From Nemertoderma westbladi (taxonomy: Eukaryota; Xenacoelomorpha; Nemertodermatida; Nemertodermatidae), in contig JAUCBJ010000435.1 in the NCBI GenBank assembly GCA_032718475.1, positions 1 through 42,726 of the forward strand: DNA of 42,726 nucleotides, read 5' to 3'. Every line of letters begins with the position of its first letter. Within the stretch, counting starts at the first letter, position 1. The notes beneath the pieces are model-generated. The model was given only the letters and a program-made list of their open reading frames with translations, had not been told where the DNA came from and did no database searches. Both the position numbers and the translations under genes were made by a program. Of this stretch, positions 19,082-31,600 are shown one piece after another.

Positions 19082-19832
19082 GTTTGTTTACACAGTTGAA
19101 TGCCTACTGCTATATTACAGTCCAAGCAAGTCTAGTAATTCAGTATTAACTGCTAGCCTAGTAATTAATTACCGATACTGCTACTCAGTGTAGTATGATA
19201 TATATATAATATATTAGAATACCGGTATGCTTATAGTATATATAACTATATAAGTATTATTACAGACTAGGTTTATCACAGAATACCGGTATAATTTTAG
19301 CGCAAATATATATAAATATATAATAGGCCTATCGGGAATACCGGTATACAGCTTACAGTTTGCAGTATATATAATTCTGGGCTAGAATTAATTACAAGTA
19401 CCGGTATAATTTCAGCCTAAATTTATAGAAATAAAGATAATAGGCCTATCGTAAATACCGGTATGCAGTTTACACTTATAGTGTATATATATAAGTATAA
19501 TTACAAACTAGAATTAATTACAGAATACCGGTATGATTTCAACCTATAATTTATAGAAATAAATATAATAAGCCTATTGTAAATACCGGTATATCAATTA
19601 TTTTAAATAACTGAATTTCTGAATTTTAAGGGTTACTTGGTTACTTTAACTTACTTTATTGCCGTTATTTAAGCAGTAGTCCAACTGATATTGAGACCTA
19701 ATTGTTGTATGGCAGGCCTACTATTTATAAATCGTTTGAGTTGATTTATAATATATATATACCCGTTTAATGGGTTTTGTCAATGTTGAAATAAATGTTA
19801 TTATTTCTGGGGAGTCACTATACATAAGCAGT
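19082..19832. other. Retroelement leader / LTR junction
   Basis: Between the Gag-like ATG and the part of the 5' LTR shared with copy 1. It contains the AT-rich tandem repeat at 19205-19600. The true left edge of the LTR and the tRNA primer-binding site should lie here, but I could not fix either. The sequence CCAACTGA near 19681 is a weak candidate for the junction. Confidence 0.35.
19205..19600. repeat. AT-rich tandem repeat, units of about 120 bp
   Basis: Seven ACCGGTAT motifs recur at 19221, 19285, 19340, 19400, 19457, 19527 and 19585, alternating with CAGAATACCGGTAT and AATAGGCCTATCG[GT] blocks. The full period is about 115-127 bp. It lies in the leader of the retroelement. Confidence 0.75.
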
Positions 19833-22589
19833 GCGCTCTCAGTGGAGTGCTACTTGTTGGACACTAAAACAAATAATTCTAATTTAACTAAGTTACTTAA
19901 TACTACAAATTACGTACAATTTGGGTTGAGATTACAATCTCTAAATAAACACAAAAATTTACAAAAAACACAAAATACGAATTTTCAGGGTAATTTTACA
20001 AGAAGTCTACAAACCAGCCTAACAAAGGGTTAGAAATCTGGTTATTACAACGGACAGGGTACTGCGGTATTTGAAAATAATACGTAGTAGTAAATACACT
20101 GCGTTGTCCAGATAGGAAAATACCACCGCCTGACGACCTATAGCCGTATCGCTATAGGTACTACGTTATGTATCACGGAGTGTTCCTACCTAGAAGTTAA
20201 TAGAGCTAATCGAACGTGCCTATCAACCACTTTACAACACAAATATAATGTCTACACTAATTACTTTTGGAAAGCACTGTACACTAAACCCTAAATTAGG
20301 TACGAGTACTTGTACAACATATAATCAGTAGTTAAATATACTTGAACAGCTAAAAGAACCACGGCATCTGCTGGAGTGACCGGTGCACAAAATCACCAGT
20401 CTTTACCTACGCCAAGCAGCCCGTGTAGTACCGGGGTTAATTTAACTATAGCGGTATGTATAACAAACACAATTATTGTAGGAACAAACTTGGGGAATGA
20501 ATGTTGCGAATAATCGCATAAACTCTGAATAATAAATATTACGCTATGCGTACAAACCACTCAAACAAAATGCAGACCAAATACTGACAGACTACTATCA
20601 AGCCTAAATAAACTACAGGACATGCAGACTCCGAAATGATTAGGTAGTATGCGTTCTAACCCAGTAGCACGACTTATTCTTTAGTTGGGGGTTTACCTTA
20701 CAGCTTTGGCTGCCCCTACTTCCTAACCGTTCTTTATCGGACAGAGGCTCTACACACACTGCAATCCGTTCAGACCTAATAACAGCCAGACAACTATCCA
20801 GCCTACAAATTATCTAAATAAATATTATACGCTACCTGTACAGACTACACAAACAAAGTACAGACTAAACGATGGCAGACTACTCTCAAGCCTAAATAAA
20901 CTACAGGACATGCAGACTCCGAAATGATTAGGTAGTATGCGTTCTAACCCAGTAGTACGACTTATTCTTTAGTTGGGGGTTTACCTTACAGCTTTGGCTG
21001 CCCCTACTTCCTAACCGTTCTTTATCGGACAGATGATCTACACACACTGCAATCCGTTCAGACTTAACAACAATCAGACAACAGCTCAGCCTACAAATTG
21101 TCTGTACAATCTGATCAGGCTTACACGCCTTCTGTTCAATACTGCCTACAAACAAATAAAACTTGACAGAAATAAGTAAAAATCTCAATAAAAAACCAGG
21201 GCTGCAGTCCCTGATTAATTATTAAGGCCTACCGGTATATAATTATCAAAATCGAATAATACTGCTGTACCTGGACTGCTGTAGGTACCGGTCCAGGTGG
21301 TTAGGTAGTCAGGCCTACTGGGTACCGGTTGCCGGTACTTCAGCTTTATTGCCTACTGCAATACAGAAGCAATATCCGTTATTGTTCGCGCTTTCAGACC
21401 TTTGGCAGTTTAACCCGCCAAATTAGGATGTCTTCTAGATAATAAATCACTTTTAGCCTCTGACAAGTATTTGATTCACAACACTAGTCAAAACCAATCG
21501 GTGCGCGATCATTCACCCGCTGGATATACCCGGGAGATTGGGTTCGACGGCTTAATCGTATTGCTATGTAAGCCTAATGTATTATTCGACTGACAGTATT
21601 ATATAATCTCTGACAATATTATTCACCTTCGGGGAATATTAACAGTTCCTTTAGGACGTGGCGCTCTATCTATATAAACAGAGTTATGACTTAAACTACT
21701 CACAACGATATGGCTTAGTTACAATTCACATATATGGCGCATTCTTTAGGAAATGCTTCGTTATCAGTCTCACTCATACACAATGCTGCACAATACTGCA
21801 CACTAATCTGCCGATCTTCACTGATTTTAGTCACATATAAAAGGAACACAGACCGAATCATGTAGGGTCTATCAAATAACATTAGATTCACTTCAAACCA
21901 CTTTAACATAAGTCACAATCGTTATATGTAACCTTTCTCTCTTACCTTCGGTATATCAAGAATATTGGGTTTTCGGGGTTATTTATCGTTATTCCAAATA
22001 TAATAATTCATCAACCATATTATGAAGAACCGACAGTAAATAGCAGTATAACAATATAAAGTATGCACAGTGTTACACAGTATGCAGTGTCAGTAAGATA
22101 TTAAGTGTGGTTAGATAACGGATATATGTCCTTATAATTAAGCCTACTAGTGTTAGGCTAAAACAGAAAAGCACAAAATATTCCCAAGCCGCTCTCTCCT
22201 GGCTCAGGACAGAATGTAAACACTGCCCATAACGCATTGCGTGATTTCTAGGAAATTTCCGTACAAGAGCCATAAAAATGCTCTGATTGGCTGACTGAAC
22301 TGAGAGATGCCGTAGAACAAAGAAAATCAACACGTATGAATATCAGCTGTTAACCGTCGTCATAGTAACTACTGTTCAAGAGTAGCTATCACCTTTTGCG
22401 TCACGGAATTGCCATAGAATCATCAACTATGCCTTTCACAGTACACATACAGAGGAAATAGCTCTTAGATCCTCTAAAAAACACCGATACAGCAATAATA
22501 CGGTCTCTTACACCTATTAAATCAACTACAGAGTATTTTAATGTAAAAGATAATAAAAATAACGGGGCAATTCAGCAAAGGCTTTTACA
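19833..22589 (-). repeat. LTR copy 3 (5' LTR)
   Basis: It matches window positions 1-2706 along its whole length and 6469-7652 over its right part. It ends GGCTTTTACA at 22589, giving TG at the minus-strand start. Its real left end may lie up to about 200 bases further left, since copy 1 is cut by the window edge. A CCAAT box (GCCAATCAGAGC on the minus strand) is kept near 22285 although the surrounding 400 bases differ from the other copies. It contains an internal duplication of about 287 bp. At over 2.7 kb it is long for an LTR. Confidence 0.75.
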
Positions 22590-25500
22590 ACCCACGACCA
22601 CGCACCCCGTTGTGGGTTTATCGGTAGGTATTACCCACGACCACCGCACCCCATTGTGGGTTTAGCGGTTAGTATTACCCACGACCACGCACCCTATTGT
22701 GGGTTTAGCGGTAGGTATTACCCACGACCACCGCACCCCATTGTGGGTTTAGCGTTAGATATTACCCACGACCACGCACCCCGTTGTGGGTTTAGCGGTA
22801 GGTATTACGCACGACCACCGCACCCCTTTGTGGGTTTAGCGGTTAGTATTACCCACGACCACGCACCCTAGTGTGGGTTTAGCGGTAGGTATTACCCACG
22901 ACCACCGCACCCCATTGTGGGTTTAGCGGCTAGTATTACCCACGACCACGCACCCTATTGTGGGTTTAGCGGTAGGTATTACCCACGACCACCGCACCCC
23001 GTTGTGGGTTTAGCGGTAGGTATTACCCACGACCACGCACCCCGTTGTGGGTTTAGCGGTAGGTATTACCCACGACCACCGCACCCCGTTGTGGGTTTAG
23101 CGTTAGGTATTACCCACGACCACGCACCCCGTTGTGGGTTTATCGGTAGGTATTACCCACGACCACCGCACCCCATTGTGGGTTTAGCGGTTAGTATTAC
23201 CCACGACCACGCACCCTATTGTGGGTTTAGCGGTAGATATTACCCACGACCACGCACCCCGTTGTGGGTTTAGCGGTAGGTATTACCCACGACCACCGCA
23301 CCCCATTGTGGGTTTAGCGGTAGGTATTACCCACGACCACCGCACCCCATTGTGGGTTTAGCGTTAGATATTACCCACGACCACGCACCCCGTTGTGGGT
23401 TTAGCGGTAGGTATTACCCACGACCACCGCACCCCATTGTGGGTTTAGCGGTTAGTATTACCCACGACCACGCACCCTAGTGTGGGTTTAGCGGTAGGTA
23501 TTACCCACGACCACCGCACCCCATTGTGGGTTTAGCGGCTAGTATTACCCACGACCACGCACCCTATTGTGGGTTTAGCGGTAGGTATTACCCACGACCA
23601 CGCACCCCATTGTGGGTTTAGCGGTAGGTATTACCCACGACCACGCACCCTATTGTGGGTTTAGCGGTAGGTATTACCCACGACCACCGCACCCCGTTGT
23701 GGGTTTAGCGGTAGGTATTACCCACGACCACGCACCCCATTGTGGGTTTAGCGGTAGGTATTACCCACGACCACGCACCCCGTTGTGGGTTTAGCGGTAG
23801 GTATTACCCACGACCACGCACCCCATTGTGGGTTTAGCGGTAGGTATTACCCACGACCACGCATCCCGTTGTGGGTTTAGCGGTAGGTATTACCCACGAC
23901 CACCGCACCCCGTTGTGGGTTTAGCGTTAGGTATTACCCACGACCACGCACCCCGTTGTGGGTTTAGCGTTATGTATTACCCACGACCACGCACTCCATT
24001 GTGGGTTTAGCGTTATGTATTACCCACGACCACGCACCCCATTGTGGGTTTAGCGATAGGTATTACCCACGACCACGCACCCCATTGTGGGTTTAGCGGT
24101 AGGTATTACCCACGACCACGCACCCTATTGTGGGTTTAGCGGTAGGTATTACCCACGACCACCGCACCCCGTTGTGGGTTTAGCGGTAGGTATTACCCAC
24201 GACCACGCACCCCATTGTGGGTTTAGCGGTAGGTATTACCCACGACCACGCACCCCGTTGTGGGTTTAGCGGTAGGTATTACCCACGACCACGCACCCCG
24301 TTGTGGGTTTAGCGGTAGGTATTACCCACGACCACGCACCCCGTTGTGGGTTTAGCGTTATGTATTACCCACGACCATGCACCCCATTGTGGGTTTAGCG
24401 TTAGGTATTACCCACGACCACGCACCCCATTGTGGGTTTAGCGTTAGGTATTACCCACGACCACGCACCCCATTGTGGGTTTAGCGGTAGGTATTACCCA
24501 CGACCACCGCACCCCATTGTGGGTTTAGCGGTTAGTATTACCCACGACCACGCACCCTAGTGTGGGTTTAGCGGTAGGTATTACCCACGACCACCGCACC
24601 CCATTGTGGGTTTAGCGGCTAGTATTACCCACGACCACGCACCCTATTGTGGGTTTAGCGGTAGGTATTACCCACGACCACGCACCCCATTGTGGGTTTA
24701 GCGTTATGTATTACCCACGACCACGCACTCCATTGTGGGTTTAGCGGTAGGTATTACCCACGACCACGCACCCCGTTGTGGGTTTAGCGGTAGGTATTAC
24801 CCACGACCACGCACCCCGTTGTGGGTTTAGCGTTATGTATTACCCACGACCACGCACCCCATTGTGGGTTTAGCGTTAGGTATTACCCACGACCACGCAC
24901 CCCATTGTGGGTTTAGCGTTAGGTATTACCCACGACCACGCACCCCATTGTGGGTTTAGCGTTAGGTATTACCCACGACCACGCACCCCATTGTGGGTTT
25001 AGCGGTAGGTATTACCCACGACCACCGCACCCCATTGTGGGTTTAGCGGTTAGTATTACCCACGACCACGCACCCTAGTGTGGGTTTAGCGGTAGGTATT
25101 ACCCACGACCACCGCACCCCATTGTGGGTTTAGCGGCTAGTATTACCCACGACCACGCACCCTATTGTGGGTTTAGCGGTAGGTATTACCCACGACCACG
25201 CACCCCATTGTGGGTTTAGCGGTAGGTATTACCCACGACCACGCACCCTATTGTGGGTTTAGCGGTAGGTATTACCCACGACCACCGCACCCCGTTGTGG
25301 GTTTAGCGGTAGGTATTACCCACGACCACGCACCCCATTGTGGGTTTAGCGGTAGGTATTACCCACGACCACGCACCCCGTTGTGGGTTTAGCGGTAGGT
25401 ATTACCCACGACCACGCACCCCGTTGTGGGTTTAGCGGTAGGTATTACCCACGACCACGCACCCCGTTGTGGGTTTAGCGGTAGGTATTACCTACGACCA

Positions 25501-25638
25501 CGCACCCCGTTGTGGGTTTAGCGGTAGGTATTACCCACGACCACCGCACCCATTGTGGGTTTAGCGGTAGGTATTGCCCACGACCACGCACCCCATTGTG
25601 GGTGTAGCGTTAGGTATTACCCACGACCACGCACCCCA
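22590..25638. repeat. 43/44-bp satellite array, about 70 units
   Basis: Units run ACCCACGACCACGCACCCC, then [AG]TTGTGGGTTTAGCGGTAGG, then TATT; a 44-bp variant has ACCACCGCACC. ACCCAC and its complement GTGGGT alternate every 21-22 bases. Variant strings recur in blocks: the stretches starting 23612, 24087 and 25210 encode the same 60 codons, and a TAGTGTGG variant recurs near 22870, 23472, 24552 and 25077. This shows higher-order duplication. The array starts at the first base after the LTR end. Its open frames are by-products. Confidence 0.95.
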
Positions 25639-26968
25639 ATGCCATATCTCACATAATAATTTATTCATACAGATAAACAATAAATGCATTTAATAAATTT
25701 TGTTGTTCATGGTCTGTCTGCGGTTTCTGTTAATTGGATAACAAAGTGTCTAAGGATGTGCAATGAACGGGTAATGCAGTTGCGTAAGGCGGCCTGCAGG
25801 GGTTACTAATTATAATTACGATATCAAACGATTGTTTCTGAACAACGTCAATTAATTTCGCATAATGTGAATAAGTTAATGAACCCGTAACTTTTTACCC
25901 TCCATTTGTGATAACTACTTGACGGATTTCCCTTCACGCTAACATTATCGAATGTTACTCTAATTGGACTTATTGCCACTCTGAAACAATTGTGGTCGCA
26001 AAATAAAAAGTCTTGGCACGCATCTATTATTATTCCCTTTATGTAATTAGCGGGATTATATATACATTGGCTTTATCAGGGAATAAATTGGATGTCACAG
26101 TTCACTGTGAATTTATGCAGCCAAATTTTCATATCTAATCGAATAATCGGTGTAATAGAAATGAAGTTATATATCGTAGTATATCGTTAATGATTATAAT
26201 TTAATTCGCATAAAGTAATTTTATTTTATAATCCGTTTTATTGTGGCGGGTTTATAAAGCATTTTTTTTTATTTTCATGTGCAAAATCTGGGGCGAGTCA
26301 GAACTGTTACCTGTTAGCGAGCAACTTTATTATACTAGGCTATTCCTATGATTATTCGTAGTCGTATATTAAAATAAAAACTTCTGGGGTCTTTCCTCCG
26401 ATTATATTATAATTAAGTTAATTCCTCCCTAAAGGCCGCTTGTCGATTTTCATGTAACTTTACTATTCGTAGTGTTATTGTAGCTTTGTGATCGGATTCC
26501 GCCTTATGATTCGAACACATATTCTCAAAAAAATGTGCCGCATCCCATGTACTGCACACACCCCGACTGGCATTTACAGTACGGCCGGATGGGGTGTGAT
26601 TGTCTGTCTGCTAGGATAAGGCCCTCATACCTGTAATATTTTTATGGATATTTTCTTTGCACAAATTTATTTTATTTTCTAAAGATATTTTTTTTCCACA
26701 TGTTTGATTTTTCTTCTTAAATCATTAATTTATTGCCCGATTATACCTATATCGGGATAATAAGAAGTTTACCCTGGGCCCGATTTTGGTTGCGGGAGGC
26801 TCCCTATTCAAGTATTTATTATTAGTCTGTTAGTGTTGGTCAAGGCTAATTGTGGAATATTTTCCTGACATAATTTTATAAATAATTGGTAATTTTTGTC
26901 AGGAAGTAAAGTTTCACAAATTAGAAAGGATGTTTTATAGATATTTAGATAAAAATGCGTTTTCTAAA
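25639..26968. other. AT-rich intergenic stretch
   Basis: About 1.3 kb with no recognisable gene apart from a minus-strand open frame at 26413-26610, described separately. Nothing resembling upstream receptor exons was found on the minus strand. Confidence 0.4.
26413..26610 (-). other. Unrecognised 65-codon open frame without ATG
   Basis: Minus-strand frame open from a TAG at 26613-26611 to a TAA at 26415-26413. Its composition looks protein-like (VCSTWDAAHFFENMCSNHK, then TITLRIVKLHENRQAAFREE). There is an ACAG acceptor-like site upstream near 26633, but a stop lies between it and the frame. It could be an exon remnant or a transposon fragment; I do not recognise it. Confidence 0.2.
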
Positions 26969-27594
26969 GGTTTGTATCCTCCACAGCCAGTTAGGTTTGT
27001 AACCTCCACAGCCAGTTAGGTTTGTAACCTCCACAGCCAGTTAGGTTTGTAACCTCCACAGCCAGTTAGGTTTGTAACCTCCACAGCCAGTTAGGTTTGT
27101 AACCTCCACAGCCAGTTAGGTTTGTAACCTCCACAGCCAGTTAGGTTTGTAACCTCCACAGCCAGTTAGGTTTGTAACCTCCACAGCCAGTTAGGTTTGT
27201 AACCTCCACAGCCAGTTAGGTTTGTAACCTCCACAGCCAGTTAGGTTTGTAACCTCCACAGCCAGTTAGGTTTGTAACCTCCACAGCCAGTTAGGTTTGT
27301 AACCTCCACAGCCAGTTAGGTTTGTAACCTCCACAGCCAGTTAGGTTTGTTACCTCCACAGCCAGTTAGGTTTGTAACCTCCACAGCCAGTTAGGTTTGT
27401 AACCTCTACAGCCAGTTAGGTTTGTTACCTCCACAGCCAGTTAGGTTTGTAACCTCCACAGCCAGTTCGGTTTGTAACCTCCACAGCCAGTTAGGTTTGT
27501 AACCTCCACAGCCAGTTTGGTTTGTAACCTCCACAGCCAGTTAGGTTTGTAACCTCCACAGCCAGTTAGGTTTGTATCCTCCACAGCCAGTTAG
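26969..27594. repeat. 25-bp minisatellite, about 25 units
   Basis: Very homogeneous units built from GGTTTGTAACC and TCCACAGCCAGTTA. GGTT-TGT-AACC is an inverted repeat within each unit. Only a few single-base variants occur, mostly near the right end (27350-27580), so the left part was homogenised recently. Confidence 0.95.
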
Positions 27595-28569
27595 ATATTT
27601 TTTAAACGTTGTTCTGTATTGGAAATTTGTTTCGGCTTGGTTTTTCTATGCTTTCGGGACGCATTCGTCTCAGTCTCAGACACCGTCCCAATCAATTTTA
27701 ATTGATGAGATATTTTCGAAAATTTCATATAGGGTCTAACAAATGTTTATTTATATAATATTTCAAATGAGGAAATTCTACAATATGTTTGGTAAAGTTT
27801 CTTAAATTTTATCACATAAACAGCCGCGAAGTAGAACAATGTCACGTATCACGTAATACGACTTATTTCCAGCGCGGTCCCCCCAGAACTTTACTCCCCA
27901 GAGGAAACTCCAGTACTCATTTAGCTACAATTTATGATGCAAGGCATGTGCCCCGGCATTTAAAGCATTTGTGTGAAAACTAAAAGTTCCTTGGCCCCCT
28001 TCCAGTCTGGAACCAAGCCTAGGGTTGCAAAACTGCGGTATCCATGGAAATGTTTGACCAAATAACATTTGTTTTTTTTACAGGATTCCTGGCTATTTTA
28101 TTGATGCGCACATCAAACTCTAGGATGTTTGACCTTTTTAGTGTTCGTAAGCCACATTGATATATCATGCCATTCATTCTATTTGAGCAAATCGCTTTCA
28201 AACGACAATTCTTTGTCTTAGTCTACCAGTATATATCTATCTGCACCAATCGTACTGCAGTTATTCCTCAAACTTTCAGAGGCTTGTTGGTTGGTATTTA
28301 TTACGGATCATTGCATTGTGAGGATTCGAAATATTAAATTTATTTGAATGCTAAATATCTTGAGATTTGAGTTTTCGAAAGTTCCATGTTTTCGTTCCCC
28401 TTCGTTTGAATTGCCAAATAATGTAGATTAACATTTCATCCTACTGTACTGTAGTAGCTTCTTTATAATTATTATTGGTATTGGAACTGGTGAATTACAG
28501 ATTTGAAGCATTCTAGACCTGGAAAGGTCGACTACCTGATAATTTTCCGTATGAAAACACATTGCAGCA
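27595..28569. other. Upstream region of the TRPM gene
   Basis: About 1 kb before the first recognised TRPM codon. It is AT-rich, with no convincing exon, CpG-rich promoter or TATA box tied to the gene. Short open frames at 27789-27983 and 28019-28201 show no family features. Confidence 0.35.
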
Positions 28570-28644
28570 ATGGACGAACAACGAAATTCTTGGACAAACA
28601 TAAAACATGTTGTCAGAATTGGTCAAGCTCTTCGCGGTTCAAAG
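28570..28644 (+). CDS. TRPM: TRPM exon 1 (residues 1-25)
   Basis: ATG at 28570; the frame reads MDEQRNSWTNIKHVVRIGQ and ends AAG/GTAAGT, phase 0. A TTGCAG just before the ATG (28562-28567) could instead be an acceptor, so a further 5' exon is possible. Confidence 0.6.
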
Positions 28645-31600
28645 GTAAGTTAGCCATTAATTATTAATTTCATTAATTAATTTACCTTCTTTAGTTATCA
28701 GTTATCTAACTGCGAGGTCCCGTGTTCGAAACGAGACTGCGAATTATTATTTGCTATCTAGTGCTCCCATATCTTTTCATATCTGTTTGATAAAATGGAT
28801 GACATCCTTATAAAAATATTTCGGTGTCATGTTGTCTGTGGCTAGAAATTTAGTTTTGAAATAAAATATGTAGTCGATTTAAGAATGAACTAAAAAATAA
28901 TTTGTACATGACACATACAGAATTTCAATATGACACAAAACTTTTCGTCCTAGGTTATTTGCTGTTACGGACATCAGAGAAGGGTCTTTCGGTCAGAGAA
29001 ACTGAGTCTGTGTTGATATAAAACAATTCTTACCATAGAATAAACTAGCTTACAATTTACTAGTCTTTAATTTATCTACAATTTAGAGACGAGGGGCTGA
29101 TGAAAATCACATCTCGGCGATTTAATATCAGGTCTCTGGATTAACCAAGTTAATTATAAAGTAAAGGAAAGGATCAGGTTCCCGTCGTGCCACGTTATAC
29201 ACTAACAAAAACAGCAAACGGAAGTCAATAGCACAGAGTACAGTTGCATTTTTGGTGTTAATCAGGGTATTGGGAAGAAGGTCCGAATGAGACGCTGGTC
29301 CGAAAGTCGCCACCATGGATGCTTTTTTTGCACTTTTGTTCGAACTTTCGGTCTTAAGAGTGTCTGGGTTTTCGTCGACGTCCAAGAAATGTTCTTTATA
29401 ATAAAATACAAAGTTCGAAGGGGCCAAAGGAAACAAACAAAAGTTTCGAATGATCCGAAATTCTCTGTAAATCCAGCGTGGTTGCATGGTTCAGCGAGAC
29501 CTGCGTGGTTGCTAGCCATTGACATTCCTTGTTCGGATAATTAATTAATTTATATTGATGAGGTATTTAATAAAAACTGTTTAAAATCAATTTATTTAGA
29601 CACTTAAGTTAATCTTGTCTTAGCCTCATGTTGTTTCGGACCGTGGTCCTGGAAACGCATTCAGCTGTCGATTTTGAGTGATTAAGAGAGTGATTAATAT
29701 TGATAGCTGAAGAGTCCCCCCCCCCGTATGTCTTAACTTAAAATTTATATTATTAATTAATACTTTTACTATTTTTGAATAGGCTCAAAATATTGCATTT
29801 TAACTTTTGATAAAAAAAAGGGGGGGGGGGGGGGGGGGGGTTCTGAGATTTAACGTCAAAGGATCCACCCCCTCCTCCCCCACCAGCCATCCATCCTCGA
29901 CTCAATACGGTTACGCAATGCCCCCAACACTTTAGTCGGGCGGTCTATTTGGCGTTAATTGACACACAACGGCAGTTGTTAAACGTTGCCAGCGCCCTTG
30001 ACAATTGGATATGGCTGTGATAATAATTATCATCTTTGCGATAAGAGCTTTAACAAATAACATTTTATAACTTGGCACAAAACAAAAATACAAAATGATA
30101 GACATTAAATAATGTTATAAATGAGACCACCTGCGAATTATTTAACTGTGGGGTTCTCATTTATTCTTTTCATTTCTAACTACAGTACTTATGTAGCCAA
30201 TGTGTTACTAAGTTACATATACAGTGGTACAGGAACTAGGCTACTTTGTTTGTAATAATTGTTTCCATTGTGTGTACACACTAAAGAATTTTATTCACAA
30301 TCTGTCGCCTTTTATCTACATTTATTACTACCTTTTTAAAGATTATCTTATCATTTTAAATTATTAATTAAAAAAGTAATTAAATATCACCCCCCACAGG
30401 TGATTTATACGGTATTCATCTTACATATTTTACACAAATAACGGACGTATTTAATAATATGTATGCGGATGATATTTCGCATGGTAATGTTCTTCATTCA
30501 TCAATAAACATTTCGTCTTCCCGAAGGCATTCCTCTGTGACAGCGGAAAAACAAAAGTACCTAAAGGCTATTCAGTGGCGATCAAAAGAGTCCAGAATTT
30601 ATGTAAGCTTTATGTTTATCGGGTGGAGAGGATTTACATAATAAATCAGATAAACCAACAGCGCGCAACAAATAGACAAAGAACCTCAAAGCACAAACTG
30701 ATAGCACATCAAGGGTACACAGACGAACCGTCAGCCTATCACAAGCATAATTAAGACTAACCGACAGCCCGAGACAGACATATCGAAATATTCCAAAAAA
30801 CAGACATTCAAACTAATTGCTCATCCACGATTTAGCCCAATAATTTTATTACAAACAAACACACAGATATTATTTAGTAATTACTGAACATTTCCTGTCA
30901 GTATTTCCATTTTTTCCACTCCAATTTATAGTTTCTATTGCGGAATCGATTGTTTGTTTTAGGTGCTGGAGAACGAGTGGATCGGAGAGAATATCCGGAA
31001 ACGGGAATGCAGTAGATTCGTTGTGGATTCTAATGACACAGTAGACAGGTATATTAGAAACCCTTACTAAGTTTATTCTTTCTAAAAATAGTTTCTAGAT
31101 ATTTAAATAAGATTGGTATTTAAAAGTACTGGAAGTCTCCCATTGCCCCCCCCCCCCCCCCACCCCCTCTCCCCCTTCCAAGCTTCACAGTTGAACATAG
31201 CCGCCTCCGCTTCGCAAGACATTGCGTTCGCCGTGAGGACCAGCCAGTACATAATCTTGTGCTTTGGCGGCCTCATGGAGAGAATAAGCATGGTGGACAA
31301 CCCATCACATTCTTGATAGTCTCTTAAAGGACATTGGCCTTGAAGAGATGGATAAACTGGTGAAAGTCATGGGGGATAGGGAGTTGTGGCGGCGCAATTT
31401 TGTCGATAAGCCGGTATCTCATTCTTAATATGTAAATGTATATTTATATATATCATGCAGCTTCAATGCAGCATTCCGATAGAAGAAGGAAAACGATATA
31501 GTGTAGTCTGTTTGTGCTTGGAGATGGTAAATCACAACCATCTTTATTTATTTACAGAGATACTGACCCTTTGTGTCTTTGCGGGCGTCGTTGGGTGGTC

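Larger units (their letters stand above)
6469..22589 (-). mobile_element. BEL/Pao-like LTR retroelement lacking reverse transcriptase
   Basis: Order on the minus strand: 5' LTR (ending at 22589), leader with AT repeats, Gag-like ORF, second ORF with DUF1759-like region, CCHC knuckles and protease, a long noncoding stretch, a third ORF, a basic tail, a purine tract, and the truncated 3' LTR (7652-6469). The DUF1759-like region, protease and the WRYCPKKFNPTDIASRG block are typical of the BEL/Pao group. RT, RNase H and integrase cores are absent, so mobility would have needed help in trans. Two nested insertions (7815-10112 and 16691-17611) came later. LTR pairing rests on near-identity of 6469-7160 to 21384-22070. 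A target-site duplication cannot be checked because the 3' LTR is truncated. Confidence 0.7.

Noticed and set aside
18900-19193. Plus-strand open frame opposite the Gag-like N-terminus
   Set aside because: Shadow of the minus-strand coding frame; no independent features.
6743-21840. Identical 60-residue open frames at 6743-6925 and 21658-21840
   Set aside because: Identity is explained by their being the same position in two LTR copies; the third copy does not keep the frame and no domain is visible.
22656-25392. Repeated 60-118-residue open frames with GLAVGITHDHAP-like repeats
   Set aside because: They are translations of the 43/44-bp satellite; identical frames recur because units are duplicated, and no start context or splice signals support a gene.
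26969-27594. CRISPR-like regular repeat
   Set aside because: Units are contiguous with no unique spacers, and the context is eukaryotic.
28711-28735. tRNA gene in TRPM intron 1
   Set aside because: Only a B-box-like GTGTTCGAAAC is present; no A box or paired arms were found.
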